A stretch of 11,583 nucleotides of DNA, taken from contig PDHQ01000679.1 in assembly GCA_003339415.1 (NCBI GenBank), positions 1 to 11,583 on the forward strand, in the 5' to 3' direction. This stretch comes from Ophiocordyceps camponoti-saundersi (nom. inval.). Lineage: Eukaryota; Ascomycota; Sordariomycetes; Hypocreales; Ophiocordycipitaceae. Position numbers and translations under genes: made by a program. Under the pieces are notes generated by a model. The model was not told where the DNA came from and did no database searches. It was given only the letters and a program-made list of their open reading frames with translations. Shown here piece by piece: positions 1 to 8,922 of the stretch. Position 1 is the stretch's first letter, and the number at the start of each line of letters is the position of its first letter.

Positions 1-58
1 CTTTTAAATATAGGAAGTAATCTTATCCCCTTAGGCCTTATATTAATATTAAAATCGT

Positions 59-78
59 TATATATATATATATATATA
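59..78. repeat. (TA)10 dinucleotide run
   Basis: Ten uninterrupted TA units followed by an A/T-rich run. In DNA with this TpA excess, such a tract could be an original microsatellite or one made or lengthened by conversion of CA/TG repeats to TA. Confidence 0.9.
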
Positions 79-490
79 TTTAAAAAAAAATCCTAGCTAA
101 TATATTATATTCTAAAGATATATAAATATTAGGTTATAAAATACGATATATAATCTTATCTAACCTTAAACTTAACTATATAGGTACCGTAAACTAATTA
201 CGCCTTAGAAACTAGCTTTATATCCTCCGCGTTTTGCCGGTACTAAGCTAATATAGTAATTATAACTATAGAACTATTATATTAGTTTATATATATATAT
301 TATCCTAAGTTTTAGTTACGTTTATATATAAGCGGTATATACTACGCGCTATAAAAAAGTAAAATAGAAAGATACTATATACTCGAATAAACTATATATA
401 TATAAACTACCTCTCTTCCTGCCGTTCTTATTCTACTTCTTCCCCGTCAAGCTTCTCTTTACTAAGTAACTATCTTTTACCTTTCTAAGA

Positions 491-504
491 CCCCCCCCCC
501 CCCC
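491..504. repeat. C14 homopolymer
   Basis: Fourteen consecutive C on the + strand. CpC is a poor RIP target, so the run has survived in a sequence that lost nearly all its CpA. Confidence 0.95.
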
Positions 505-550
505 TCTAAAAGCTATTACTTAGTCTATTACTATTAACTAATAAAAATAG

Positions 551-572
551 AAAAAAAAAAAGAAAAAAAAAA
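551..572. repeat. A-rich tract (A11 G A10)
   Basis: Two runs of A, eleven and ten long, separated by one G and followed by further purine-rich sequence. It lies just before the first stretch with protein-like frames. It could be a low-complexity promoter-type tract; nothing more can be said. Confidence 0.85.
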
Positions 573-797
573 GAACGAAAAAAAATATATTTACGAAAAT
601 ATCTAAGGAATCTAATATACGGGGAGGATATAGTAAAGATAGCATAGTCTTTATATCGTATAACCTAGTCTTTTTAGATAAGCTAACGCTTATAACCCTT
701 ACCGATAACTCTTCCGAGTTTTATTCCTACTATAAGATTAAGTATCTTAATTCGCTAGCTAAGCTCTTATATATATACGGCTATCTATTCCCCTTAA

Positions 798-1929
798 ATA
801 CTAGATCTAACTTACCTCTCCCTCTTTACGAAAATAGGCCGCTACTTCTAGGAAATAACCGAATCTAAAGCTTTTAACTTTACCGCTATATATAGACTTC
901 TTTAAGAAAAATATAATATCGACTATAGGGAAAATACCCCGGATCTGCTATTAGATAACTCTAAAATTAAAAAGGAATTTTCGCTTAATATAATATCTAT
1001 TATTAGTTCCTATCTTAAACCTATTACTATCCTGCCGGCCGCCTAAATCCTTATACCCTAGAACTATATTCGGATTTTATTATTTAACTAGCAAATATAA
1101 TACGATACTAAATACGCTAGCAAAACGCTACCCTTCGATATATATAACTATATATTCTATATCGCTAACTTATCCTCCTTCGACGCCTAGTTTATAATCC
1201 TTTACCTAAGCAAACTTTATAACTAAGATACCTAATATTAGCACCGCTAATAATACCCTCTACCCCCTAGCCTACTTAAGCTATACTACGCTATCCTCCT
1301 ATCTTAGTATATCTAGCATATCTTTACGCTTTTCCCGCCTTCCTAATCTCTCCCTAACCTTACCGGCTTATCGATAAATACGAATATACGTTATTAGATT
1401 TCCTACTATAACTAGTTTATATTTTAAGTCCTCTTTATACGATATTAGGAAACGTTTACTAGCGCGTATACTTACGATACCTTCTAGAACGAGAACTCGC
1501 CCGCCTTTTATATATATAATATTAGCTTTAATATAAAACTTGATCCCGGCTACTACCCGCCCTATCTTACTCCCTATCCTTATTTCCCCCTTATAGTAAA
1601 TACTGCTATATAACCCCTACTAGTTACCCTCGATATATCTTAGGATATTACTTAGTTATCCGAAAAAGGGAATCTTCGCGATACGCGCGAGGATAACTTT
1701 TCCGATATCTACTCTTATTACGGTAACTCTAACGATAACTTTCCTAATACCGATTACCGTAACGATAATACTAACGATATTAACGATATAAATATAAAGA
1801 ATAGGAATAAGAGACTTTTTACTAGCCGCTTTAACTAATTTCTTCGATATTTATAAGCTAAATATAATCTTTCCTATATTAAATAACTCTTTTACGCCCT
1901 CGCTATTAATATTAGCTATTCCCCCCCCC
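798..1929 (+). pseudogene. RIP-decayed coding frame, unknown protein (first part)
   Basis: One phase (first codon at 798, then every third base) reads like a protein broken by about 25 stops, all TAA or TAG, as expected where Gln and Trp codons were mutated. Composition is balanced with charged residues. From about 1690 it is rich in Asn and Asp, and in RIP DNA part of the Asn may derive from Asp, because GAT after T becomes AAT. The phase runs up to a C9 tract at 1921-1929, after which the reading continues one base out of step. A competing 88-codon stop-free frame at 602-865 overlaps the start and may be the true beginning in a different phase. No ATG is available. I recognise no domain, and a repeat-element protein is only inferred from RIP having acted here. 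Confidence 0.38.
1921..1929. repeat. C9 homopolymer at a phase change
   Basis: Nine C in a row. The protein-like phase changes across this run, from one starting at multiples of three to one starting a base later. That fits a length change in a slippery tract after the gene stopped being selected. Confidence 0.75.
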
Positions 1930-1932
1930 TAG

Positions 1933-2448
1933 CTCGGAGATAATTCTAACCCCCCTCGCCGGTCTAACAACCTATTTAACGAATCGCTATCTCCTCCCCC
2001 CGGGTATCGAGACGATCCCCCCTCGCCTCGCGAATCTAACTACGCCTCTAATAGGGCGCTACCCTTTAACCCCCCGTAGAAATATTATTTACTAGCCGAT
2101 TTTAAGAGTTTTAGCGGGGGGTTAGCAAGCCCCGATAACCTTATATTCTACCCCCTCGCTTTCTACCTATATTATAGGAACTTATTATTAATAAGCCCCC
2201 CCTCGTTTCTTAAAAAATATTATTATATTATACGTTATAACGAGAGTATTCGTAACTATAACCTTTCCGATAGTTTATATTATAACGCTGCGGCGGAAAA
2301 ATACTTACTTTTCTTCGGCCTCTTCTATAGCTTCTTTACTACTAGCCGTTCCCTTACTACGAAACCCGGTTATCTCTTAATAATAATAGGCCTTCTTATA
2401 GTAGCTTTTATACTCCTATTAGTTAAGGCGGAACCTTATATAATAAAG
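1933..2448 (+). pseudogene. RIP-decayed coding frame, second part, with a hydrophobic tail
   Basis: Beyond the C9 run the protein-like phase starts with a Pro/Ser/Arg-rich, low-complexity part (about 1945-2075) and then, after a single TAG at 2077, stays open for 123 codons (2080-2448), the longest stop-free stretch I found in the window. It has no ATG, GTG or TTG start. Near its end lies a run of about 20 Leu/Ile/Val/Ala-type residues that could be a membrane helix, but ATA codons here may be mutated ATG and such runs are easily produced by AT-rich sequence. The antisense strand in the same phase is also fairly open. Joining it to the frame upstream is an inference based on the homopolymer. 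The family is not recognised. Confidence 0.35.
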
Positions 2449-3030
2449 TAGCGTAGCCTTATAGAAGCTATTACCCCCCCTCCTACCGATAGCGCTTAGG
2501 ACCCTAACTCGATTTACCTATTCCTCTATAAGCGCTAATATATCTACTTAGCTATCCGCAACTCCTTATTTACTTTCTATATAAAGTAAGTTATAACTAT
2601 ATAAGTCTCGGAAATCCTTAAGTAACGCCGTAACTTTTTTATTTTCTTTAACCCGCTCTTATAGCTTATTATTTTCTTTCTCCGTAACCCGCGCGAATAT
2701 CTCTACCTCTTACGTAAGTTCGAACCCTTTAATTTCCCCGGTATTCTCGGTTACTTTGCTATAGTTTTCTATTACGCTACCGACGCCGTCGCGTAACGCT
2801 TAGCCTCGCCTCCCGGCCCCGCTCTTAGTAACGACTTTAATCTCGCTAACCGCGAAGCTATAGCCCTCTTCGATTATCTAAGTAAGTATTACTTTACCGG
2901 CAAACCTAACCTCCTCCCGCCCTTTTTTTTTAAGCGTCTTAATATTATAGCTAATATATAAAAATACGCTTAGCTATTAATCTCGTATAATATACTTAAC
3001 CTTAGTAGTCCCCTATTTAATATAGGAACC
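2290..3030 (-). pseudogene. RIP-decayed reverse-strand frame with coiled-coil composition
   Basis: On the minus strand, in the phase antisense to the neighbouring + frame, the translation is rich in Glu, Lys, Asn, Val and Leu. At about 2780-2600 it shows an alternation of charged and hydrophobic residues like a coiled coil, with short motifs such as FARVTEKENNKL and ERVKENKKVTALLKDF. In-frame stops are TAA/TAG at roughly the rate expected for Gln plus Trp. The + strand in the same triplets is also moderately open, so the strand rests on composition, which here favours minus because the + reading is overloaded with Phe, Leu and Tyr. Coiled-coil segments occur in many retroelement structural proteins, but no zinc knuckle or other defining motif is visible, so no family is assigned. 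Confidence 0.42.
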
Positions 3031-3932
3031 CGCTCCTAGCCCCTTACTATACTTTGATAGCCGGTTCTTTTATATATCCCCTCAATTAGCTATTATTATA
3101 ACCTTATCCTTACTATTAAGAGGTATACCTATTCTTAAGCTACGTTTTTTAATAGCCTTAGTATTATTTAGGTAGAATATATAAGATATTTCCTAAGCTA
3201 TATTTTTTAATATTCTTAGATCTTATAAATAAAAGCCTTCGTTTCTTACTAGTTCCGGTAATAAGTTAATATTTTATCGCTTATAATTTTCGATAACGCG
3301 ACTAATAGAAGTTCCGCTATCCCTTTATAAGATATTATATCTATTTTTAAAATATAGGAATAGTTCTCTAATCCCTTTTCCGCCGCGTTAGTTTACTATT
3401 ATATAACCCCCTCCCCTATCCTTTACGCTATACTCCTAATATAATAAAAAGGTCGCTTAAGAAACTCTGCTAATACGCTTATACTACTCTTTCCTTACTC
3501 TTATACGAATAGTCTACTAGCTATACTAAGGACGTTATATAAGTATATTATAGTCCTACCGATACTACTAGCTTAATACTCTTATTTAAGCACGCTATTT
3601 AGTATCTTATACTACGTATACTTATTTACTATATAGATAAGGTAAACGTTAATTATAAGGATTAGGTCCGCCTACTCGCCGCTATTATAATAGAAAAGTC
3701 GATAAATTAGATATTAGGCTCCCTTAACGGTCGCCTTTTTATTAGCTATATTTACTACTTCTAACTAGATTATATCGCCTTTACTTATATCGCCCCTACG
3801 CTACTTAGTTCCCTAAGGCGGTTAGCCCTTAGGGCCTAGTAAGCTATCTCCCTTTTTATAAATATATAAGGCCTACCTATCTATTTTTTTTAATTCGGCC
3901 TTACCCCCCCTTTCTCTGCTATCCCTCTTTTT
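3030..3932. other. stretch without an assignable gene
   Basis: Stops are frequent in the frames I read, and no phase keeps protein-like composition for more than a few dozen codons. It has the same CpA/TpG depletion as the rest. It probably belongs to one of the flanking remnants or to a separate decayed insertion, but nothing in it decides this. Confidence 0.4.
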
Positions 3933-4589
3933 CTCGAATAAGGCTTCGCAGACCTTCTTCTCCTTTACTTAATATAATTAACTAATATCCGCGAATACTA
4001 CTAATATATATTATCTATAATTTAAAATGCTAGCTTCCGCTAGGAACTAAATACCGTTATTATACTTACTCTTACTATTACCGCCGCTCTAAGTATATTA
4101 TATTTTAATATTAACTAAGGCTATTTCGCGGTCTCGGAAGAGAAGATAGATCCGCGATATTTATCGGTTTACTTTATATTACGAATACTTTAGTTTTTAT
4201 TTCCTAATTAGTTCCCCCCGAAAAAATATATAGATAATATAATATCGGTTAGTAAAATAATAAAGAAGATTAGTAATACTAATTACCTTACCTTATTAGT
4301 ATTTTATACTATTATATTTTTTTCTACCTTATTAATATTCTAGTTTTTAGAATATAAACGTATTAACTTCTATACGCTTATCGAGCTTCGCTTATTTAAG
4401 TCTACCTCTCTACGTAAGTATCTACGCCGTACCGAATATACTCTTCCCCCTAAAGATCGTCTATATACTAAATATAAAGCTTTACTTGCCGTATAGCGTT
4501 ATAGCCCTAAGCGATATCTATAAACCGTTTTCGATAGTCTAAGCGCTAAAGTAAGTATAAGGGAAAATAGGATAGTTAAAAGAGAATAT
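3933..4589 (+). pseudogene. RIP-decayed coding frame with hydrophobic middle and basic end
   Basis: A single phase starting at 3933 carries about a dozen stops in 219 codons, all TAA/TAG. The middle (about 4240-4340) is strongly hydrophobic. The end (about 4375-4589) is rich in Arg and Lys with balanced residues, for example SLRKYLRRTEYTLPPKDRLY, and looks like genuine coding sequence. It closes at two close TAG codons, followed directly by very AT-rich DNA, so this may be the original carboxyl end of a protein. One of the four ATGs in the window (4027) is out of this phase. The family is not recognised, and a membrane protein is possible only if the hydrophobic stretch is not an artefact of mutation. 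Confidence 0.35.
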
Positions 4590-4599
4590 TAGCGCTAGG

Positions 4600-5600
4600 A
4601 GGTAATATATAGTTTTAATATATCGTAGAAAAAGTAGGAATTATATATTTTATATATAAAATATAAAAGACTTATAATTTTATAGCTTAACTATAGTTAG
4701 TTATAAATATAAAATATTATATAGAAATTTAATATTATATAAGCTTTTAAGAATCTAAAGATAACCGATAAAAGAACGTTATATCTAACCTAATAACCTT
4801 ATATCGTACTATTACGAGCTAAGCTATAATATATTATAAAATATAAAGTTAGCCTTAACTTATAATATACTACTTATATCTATATATATATATCCTATAA
4901 TATAAATTTTAATACCTTTTACTTCCGTTAACCTTACTATATATAGTTTAGTTTATAACTTTTATATAGATTATTAATTATATAATATAGAACTCGAAAC
5001 GTAGGATACTAACGTCTCTTATAATATTTTCTATATAGGCTTTTACCGTTTACGAAGAAGGCTATATAGACTAGTAGCTGCTACCGATTTGCTAAAGAAT
5101 AGTAGCGCTAGGAAGAGATAAAAATATCTTTTTAAGGGTTATATATATATTATTAAATAGTCGAAAATAACTTTTAGAGTTCTAAAAGCCTCCACGGACT
5201 AAAGTTATAACGGCGGCTATATAAAGATAGCAGCTACTATCTAAGTAAATAATATAACTTAGTTTTCCTCTATAAACGAAATAGGTAAATAAAGTATTTA
5301 GCCCTTAAGCTTATCCTTATATTTATTTATAAGTCGCTAATTATAATTCGAGTTTAAGATATAACTTATAGCTAAAACTTTACTAAATAGAATTATAGCT
5401 TTGCTTAAACCCTATACCTTTATATAATAAATTACTTACTAGCCTTACTAATCCTCTACGTAAACTAATACTCGAAATAGTTCCCTCTTACTAAAATATA
5501 TAAAAGAAAGCCGGAGACTAAATAGACTATTCGATAAAGCCTTCGGGATACTAAAATCCTACTTAGTCTTTTACCTACTATCTTAGGCTATATAATAATA
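4600..5600. other. very AT-rich spacer
   Basis: About 1 kb with particularly little G and C in its first 400 bases, including a 22-bp perfect AT palindrome at 4644-4665. No frame has convincing composition. It could be an old long terminal repeat or intergenic DNA, but I found no second copy in the window. Confidence 0.5.
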
Positions 5601-5601
5601 T

Positions 5602-6213
5602 ATATATAATAAATCGATCGTTTTTTATAATCGGATTTTTCTCCTTAAGTCGTTTCTAAAACTCGGGTTTTTACCTTATATTATACCCGCTATCCTAATA
5701 CTACCTTCTTTACTATATCTATCCCTTGAGAAGCAAACCCTAAAAAATAGCTAGACTATTTAATATACGCTTAAAAAATTCGAAAACTTCCTCTTAGCTA
5801 TTTAGCTATCCTAGCGCTAATATACCTTAGTATATATCTTACTATCCCGAATTCTATAGCTACTATACTTAGAAGAAGTTAACTACTATTCCTTATACTT
5901 ATTCGTTTTCCCTAATAACGGCGTATAATATAGCTATATACCTCCCGCGACCCTTCGCCGTATATATCTAAACCTATCTATATATATTTTATATTCTATC
6001 TATTATAATTATAAGTCCGACGTCTCTCTTAGCTTAGAAGCTTAGAATATCTCGTTACTTCTTATACTTATTACCTAAATCTTTAAAATACCTACCTTAC
6101 CCGAATACCGCGTAATTAATAATAATAGCGAAAATATATATCTTCCTTACGCTTTTATTAATAAGCTCGGAAGATAATTAGATAGCTTGAAAATAATAGA
6201 AAAGTCGAATCTC
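5602..6213 (+). pseudogene. RIP-decayed coding frame, unknown protein
   Basis: In the phase starting at 5602 the first 50 or so codons are open, then TAG/TAA stops appear about every 15-20 codons until a TAA at 6214. The later part (about 5870-6213) has a natural mix of Asn, Ser, Glu, Pro, Lys and Gly, with pieces such as IPPATLRRIYLNLS and YLPYAFINKLGR. There are no indels that break the phase, which supports a once-continuous gene of at least 200 codons. No start codon is present and the amino end is lost in a TA repeat near 5590. No catalytic motif was recognised. A repeated mobile-element gene is the default inference for a RIP target. Confidence 0.37.
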
Positions 6214-6628
6214 TAAGGGATAAATTAAGTAATAAAAAGCTTCCTTCCCTTTTAGATCGTAGGGTTCGCGTAGTATACGATATTACTTTAAACTTCCCTA
6301 CCTTTACTTACGCTGCCGTTAGATCTCTTCTAATAGTTTAATAGTTATTAGATAAGCTAGCGTATACTACCTTAGACCTAATTACTAAGGCCTTTATACC
6401 TATCCTATTATCTTAATATTCCCTCTTATAAACCCGAAAAATATCTATAGATACTATGCTTACCGGTACCTAAGATAGAGTTATCTTACTAAGCGGTGGC
6501 AACTCGCAAGTTATCGTTCGTAGCTCGTAAGCTTATATAGTAGGAAAGTTACCCTCCTCTCTTTTCCGTACGAGAGAAAATTTCTTCTCTTTTTATCCTC
6601 CGTAGAAATAGTAATAACTTCGAAATAC

Positions 6629-6648
6629 TATTATTATTATTATTATTA
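6629..6648. repeat. TAT/ATT trinucleotide repeat
   Basis: Nearly seven TAT units. In RIP DNA, a CAT or ATC repeat would be converted into exactly this, so it may be a fossil of a different trinucleotide repeat. Confidence 0.85.
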
Positions 6649-6726
6649 GTATTAATACTATTAGCGGTAATAGTTTCGTCGCACGAAGAATAAAGATAAG
6701 TAAAAGTAAAACGATAATAACGATAA

Positions 6727-6744
6727 GGGGGGGGGAAAAAAAAA
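6727..6744. repeat. G9A9 block
   Basis: Nine G followed directly by nine A. The G run resists RIP for the same reason as the C runs (no TpG inside). Confidence 0.95.
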
Positions 6745-6960
6745 TATCTATCGCTATTATATTTAGTCGCTTACCCCTCTCTAATAAGCTTATTACTATT
6801 ACTTTTAGCTCGGATAATAAAATTAAGGCTAAATTTCTTTAAGCTATTATCTTTATATATATCTCCTTCGTATAGTATATTTTAATAAATATCTACTAAT
6901 TATACGGTAGGATAAGGAACGTCTCTACCTTTTTAGGATATTATACGATATTACTCTTCG

Positions 6961-7190
6961 CCTACGCCCGGGCGAGACCCCCGTTAAGCTCGTTGCTAAG
7001 GTAGTCCGTTATCTATCTTACTACCGGGCGATTATTATCTAAGCTGCCGGTCGGTTCCCTACTTAGGGGCCCTACGGTCGTCGGTGCCTCTGGCGAGGGA
7101 GTATTCCCTTCTCTAGCTACTAGCGCGTGCGCGGCTACTAAAGGGGCGCGTGCGCGTTATATATTTAGGACTCCCGCGGGAGCGCGTGCG
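6961..7190. other. GC-rich, less TA-converted island
   Basis: This patch is visibly richer in G and C than its surroundings and keeps several TpG sites, mostly within TGC. It contains three copies of GCGCGTGCG (7123-7131, 7146-7154, 7182-7190) and a perfect 12-bp palindrome, CTCCCGCGGGAG, at 7171-7182. It lies inside the decayed frame, where it would encode Arg/Gly/Ala-rich sequence. Confidence 0.7.
7123..7190 (+). repeat. Three spaced copies of GCGCGTGCG
   Basis: Identical 9-mers at 7123, 7146 and 7182. The spacings are 23 and 36 bases, so copies one and two are not in the same codon phase (23 is not a multiple of three), whereas copies two and three are. They may be local duplications or simply the survivors of a CpG-rich sequence; their short length limits the claim. 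Confidence 0.6.
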
Positions 7191-7331
7191 ATTATTATCG
7201 CACCTAGGATAACGATAATAATAATATAAACGAAGATAAAGATAACGACGAAGATATAGATAATAACGAAGATAACGAAGACGAAGAAAATAACGATAAA
7301 AAGGAGGACGACGACGGTAAGCATAAGGAGG

Positions 7332-7333
<2 letters not shown>

Positions 7334-7375
<42 letters not shown>
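7334..7375 (+). repeat. (AAT)14, probably a mutated (GAT)n
   Basis: Fourteen AAT units directly preceded by GAT and followed by AAC. In a (GAT)n repeat every unit after the first contains TpG across the unit junction, and RIP on the opposite strand converts that G to A. The expected product is one GAT followed by AATs, which is what is seen. In the surrounding frame it encodes poly-Asn, and the ancestor would have encoded poly-Asp, matching the acidic neighbourhood. Confidence 0.8.
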
Positions 7376-7378
<3 letters not shown>

Positions 7379-8384
7379 GAGCCTCTCGCCTCTCCTTAAG
7401 TACGCTACTATTATCGTACGCTAGCGCTTATATCGCTAACTATATTATTAAACGACTAGTAAAAGCGGGAGGCGGCGCTAATATTTAATTTATAGAAATT
7501 ACTTTTATAGGCGCCCGCGGCGGGATCACTTCGGTAACTACTTCTATCCTAACCGTTATCTTATTTATCTTAACTAGTTATCTGAGAGCGTCGTTACGAC
7601 CCTTTTTCGTTATAGCCTTAGCCGGATTATTTTTTTCCTATTAATCTAAAATATCACGGCAATTTTCTTCCTTTTATATAATTTATATAAGCTTATTATA
7701 TTAATTATAAGCCTCTTCTATCTTATATTACCTAGGTTAATAAGGTAGCTAAAGCGATTATTACTCCGTATAAAGCTCTAGACGGACTCCGGCAGCTATA
7801 AGCTTTTTACGATCTTCTTAACCGCGGCGTTAAGGGTAATACTACTATCGACCACTTATACGATATTATATAGTTCGCCCGTAAGCACGCTTCCTATTAC
7901 TATCTTATATTTCCCCGAGGATTAAAGCTTAATATTATTATAAATAGAGATTTCGGTCTCTATACGAGCTATCTCCTTACCTAAAACGACGATAAATCTT
8001 ATTTACTAGTATAAGTCCTTATTATCCGTAAACTAGCCCTCGCTAAATATCTAAAGCTTCGTACGAAGGGGGTTAAGAGGGATAGAGCTTAGTACTCGAT
8101 CGGACTTCCTTATATACTATTATACGCGGTTATTTAAGGCGTCGAGTCCTCTTTTTTCAGGGTCTAGACTCAGGCAGCGGCTAAGAGGTTATCCCTACTT
8201 TAGGCTAGTAAATAGATAGGATCTACGCGTCTCGCTCGCGTTACGGAAGGTATACCTACGGCGCGTCCTACTCGGCTAGGCTAATAATCTATAATACTTA
8301 TACCCGTCCCTTCTATTTTAAGGTAATACTATTACCCTTAAGGTAAACTTATCCGTAGTTAAATTCTATAAGCGCCTCTAATCT

Positions 8385-8669
8385 TTGCCGATAATTAAGA
8401 AGTTTGCGGGCGATAATATTATAAAGCTATTTATAATACTCCCTACGATAGGTATCGGCGACGAAAACTTAACTGCCCTATTATACGGCCTACCGTGCGA
8501 AAATATCTACCTTATAAATCGATATAAAAGAGCACTTAAGAGGACGAATTTCGCAGCTTCTTTAATAGCGCCCTCCTCTTCGTACGACGATTTATTAATA
8601 CTATCGTCGTATCCTTTATATTCGAGGAGGTATATATCGAATTCGTTTTCCTTACGATTTATTAACTAG
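8385..8669 (+). other. 94-codon TTG-initiated open frame, probably a shadow frame
   Basis: This is an open frame from a TTG to a TAG, with no ribosome-binding context and no homology I recognise. It overlaps, in another phase, the long decayed frame whose composition is more natural here. In RIP DNA the true frame is expected to contain TAA/TAG at former Gln and Trp codons, so a clean open frame is not evidence for a gene. Its minus strand in the decayed-gene phase is also nearly open. I judge it non-coding. Confidence 0.7.
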
Positions 8670-8922
8670 TAATTTTCTTCTCGTAGATAAAGTAGCGCTT
8701 CTTCGTATAAGGAAACGTATAATATTTATCGAAGCGAACTTACTTAAGTTTCCCTATACTAAAATTCTATAAAGGCAATTCGTACGGTAACTAGGGAATC
8801 CGCCTAACTAATTCCCTCTATTTATAGTAATATCGTAATATATATACCCGTATAAGGAATAGAAAAAAAGAATAAAAAAAATAAAAAAAAAAAATAAACT
8901 TCGTAAGAGGATATCTAGTTAA

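Larger units (their letters stand above)
1..600. other. AT-rich stretch without a credible gene
   Basis: All frames are full of TAA/TAG and none has protein-like composition over a useful length. The stretch holds a (TA)10 run near its start, pyrimidine-rich sequence around 410-500, a 14-base C run and a purine A/G tract. A promoter or long terminal repeat upstream of the frame that begins downstream is conceivable, but no boundary, primer-binding site or repeat copy could be identified. Confidence 0.5.
6214..6841. other. spacer with short repeats and a small less-mutated patch
   Basis: No phase is convincing here. It contains a cluster of three surviving RIP-type sites within 12 bases (TG at 6497, CA at 6500 and 6507), a TAT/ATT repeat, and a G9A9 block. 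It may be the 5' region of the frame that starts downstream. Confidence 0.45.
6842..8683 (+). pseudogene. Best-preserved RIP-decayed gene in the window, unknown protein with an acidic region
   Basis: One phase (codons starting at 6842) stays protein-like for about 1.8 kb without a shift. Nearly all in-frame stops are TAA/TAG, with one TGA at 7583. The first 180 codons have only about seven stops. Order: a hydrophobic then charged start; an Arg/Gly-rich part in a GC-rich island (pieces LRLRPGETPVKLVAKVVRYL and GPYGRRCLWRGS, with an intact Trp codon at 7091); an Asp/Glu/Asn/Lys-rich stretch at 7208-7396 ending in 14 AAT codons; then a long, more globular-looking part (pieces KALDGLRQL, FYDLLNRGVKGN, FPRGLKLN, NTPYDRYRRRKL). 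The acidic region fixes the + strand, since its antisense would be only Ile/Val/Phe. The original start is lost. The 3' limit at the TAG at 8684 is uncertain. No family is recognised. Confidence 0.5.

Noticed and set aside
602..865. 88-codon stop-free frame without a start
   Set aside because: Composition is plausible, but a neighbouring phase takes over within its length and there is no start or recognisable domain. Kept only as an alternative beginning for the first decayed frame.
2715..2735. TTCGAACC resembling a tRNA T-loop
   Set aside because: No flanking stem, acceptor or anticodon arm can be formed around it.
4644..4665. 22-bp perfect palindrome
   Set aside because: Made only of A and T in extremely TA-rich DNA, so it is likely by chance.
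7830..7920. Minus-strand similarity to the start of a Copia-type gag region
   Set aside because: Only a short, loose pattern match, with the key Trp position occupied by Val, and the + strand reads better over a longer distance.
8530..8660. A minus-strand translation resembling a chromodomain (YLLEYKGYDDS followed by an acidic stretch)
   Set aside because: The usual Trp residues are absent where RIP would have left a stop rather than Tyr or Ser, the upstream part does not fit, and the + strand phase here continues a longer decayed frame. Probably coincidence.
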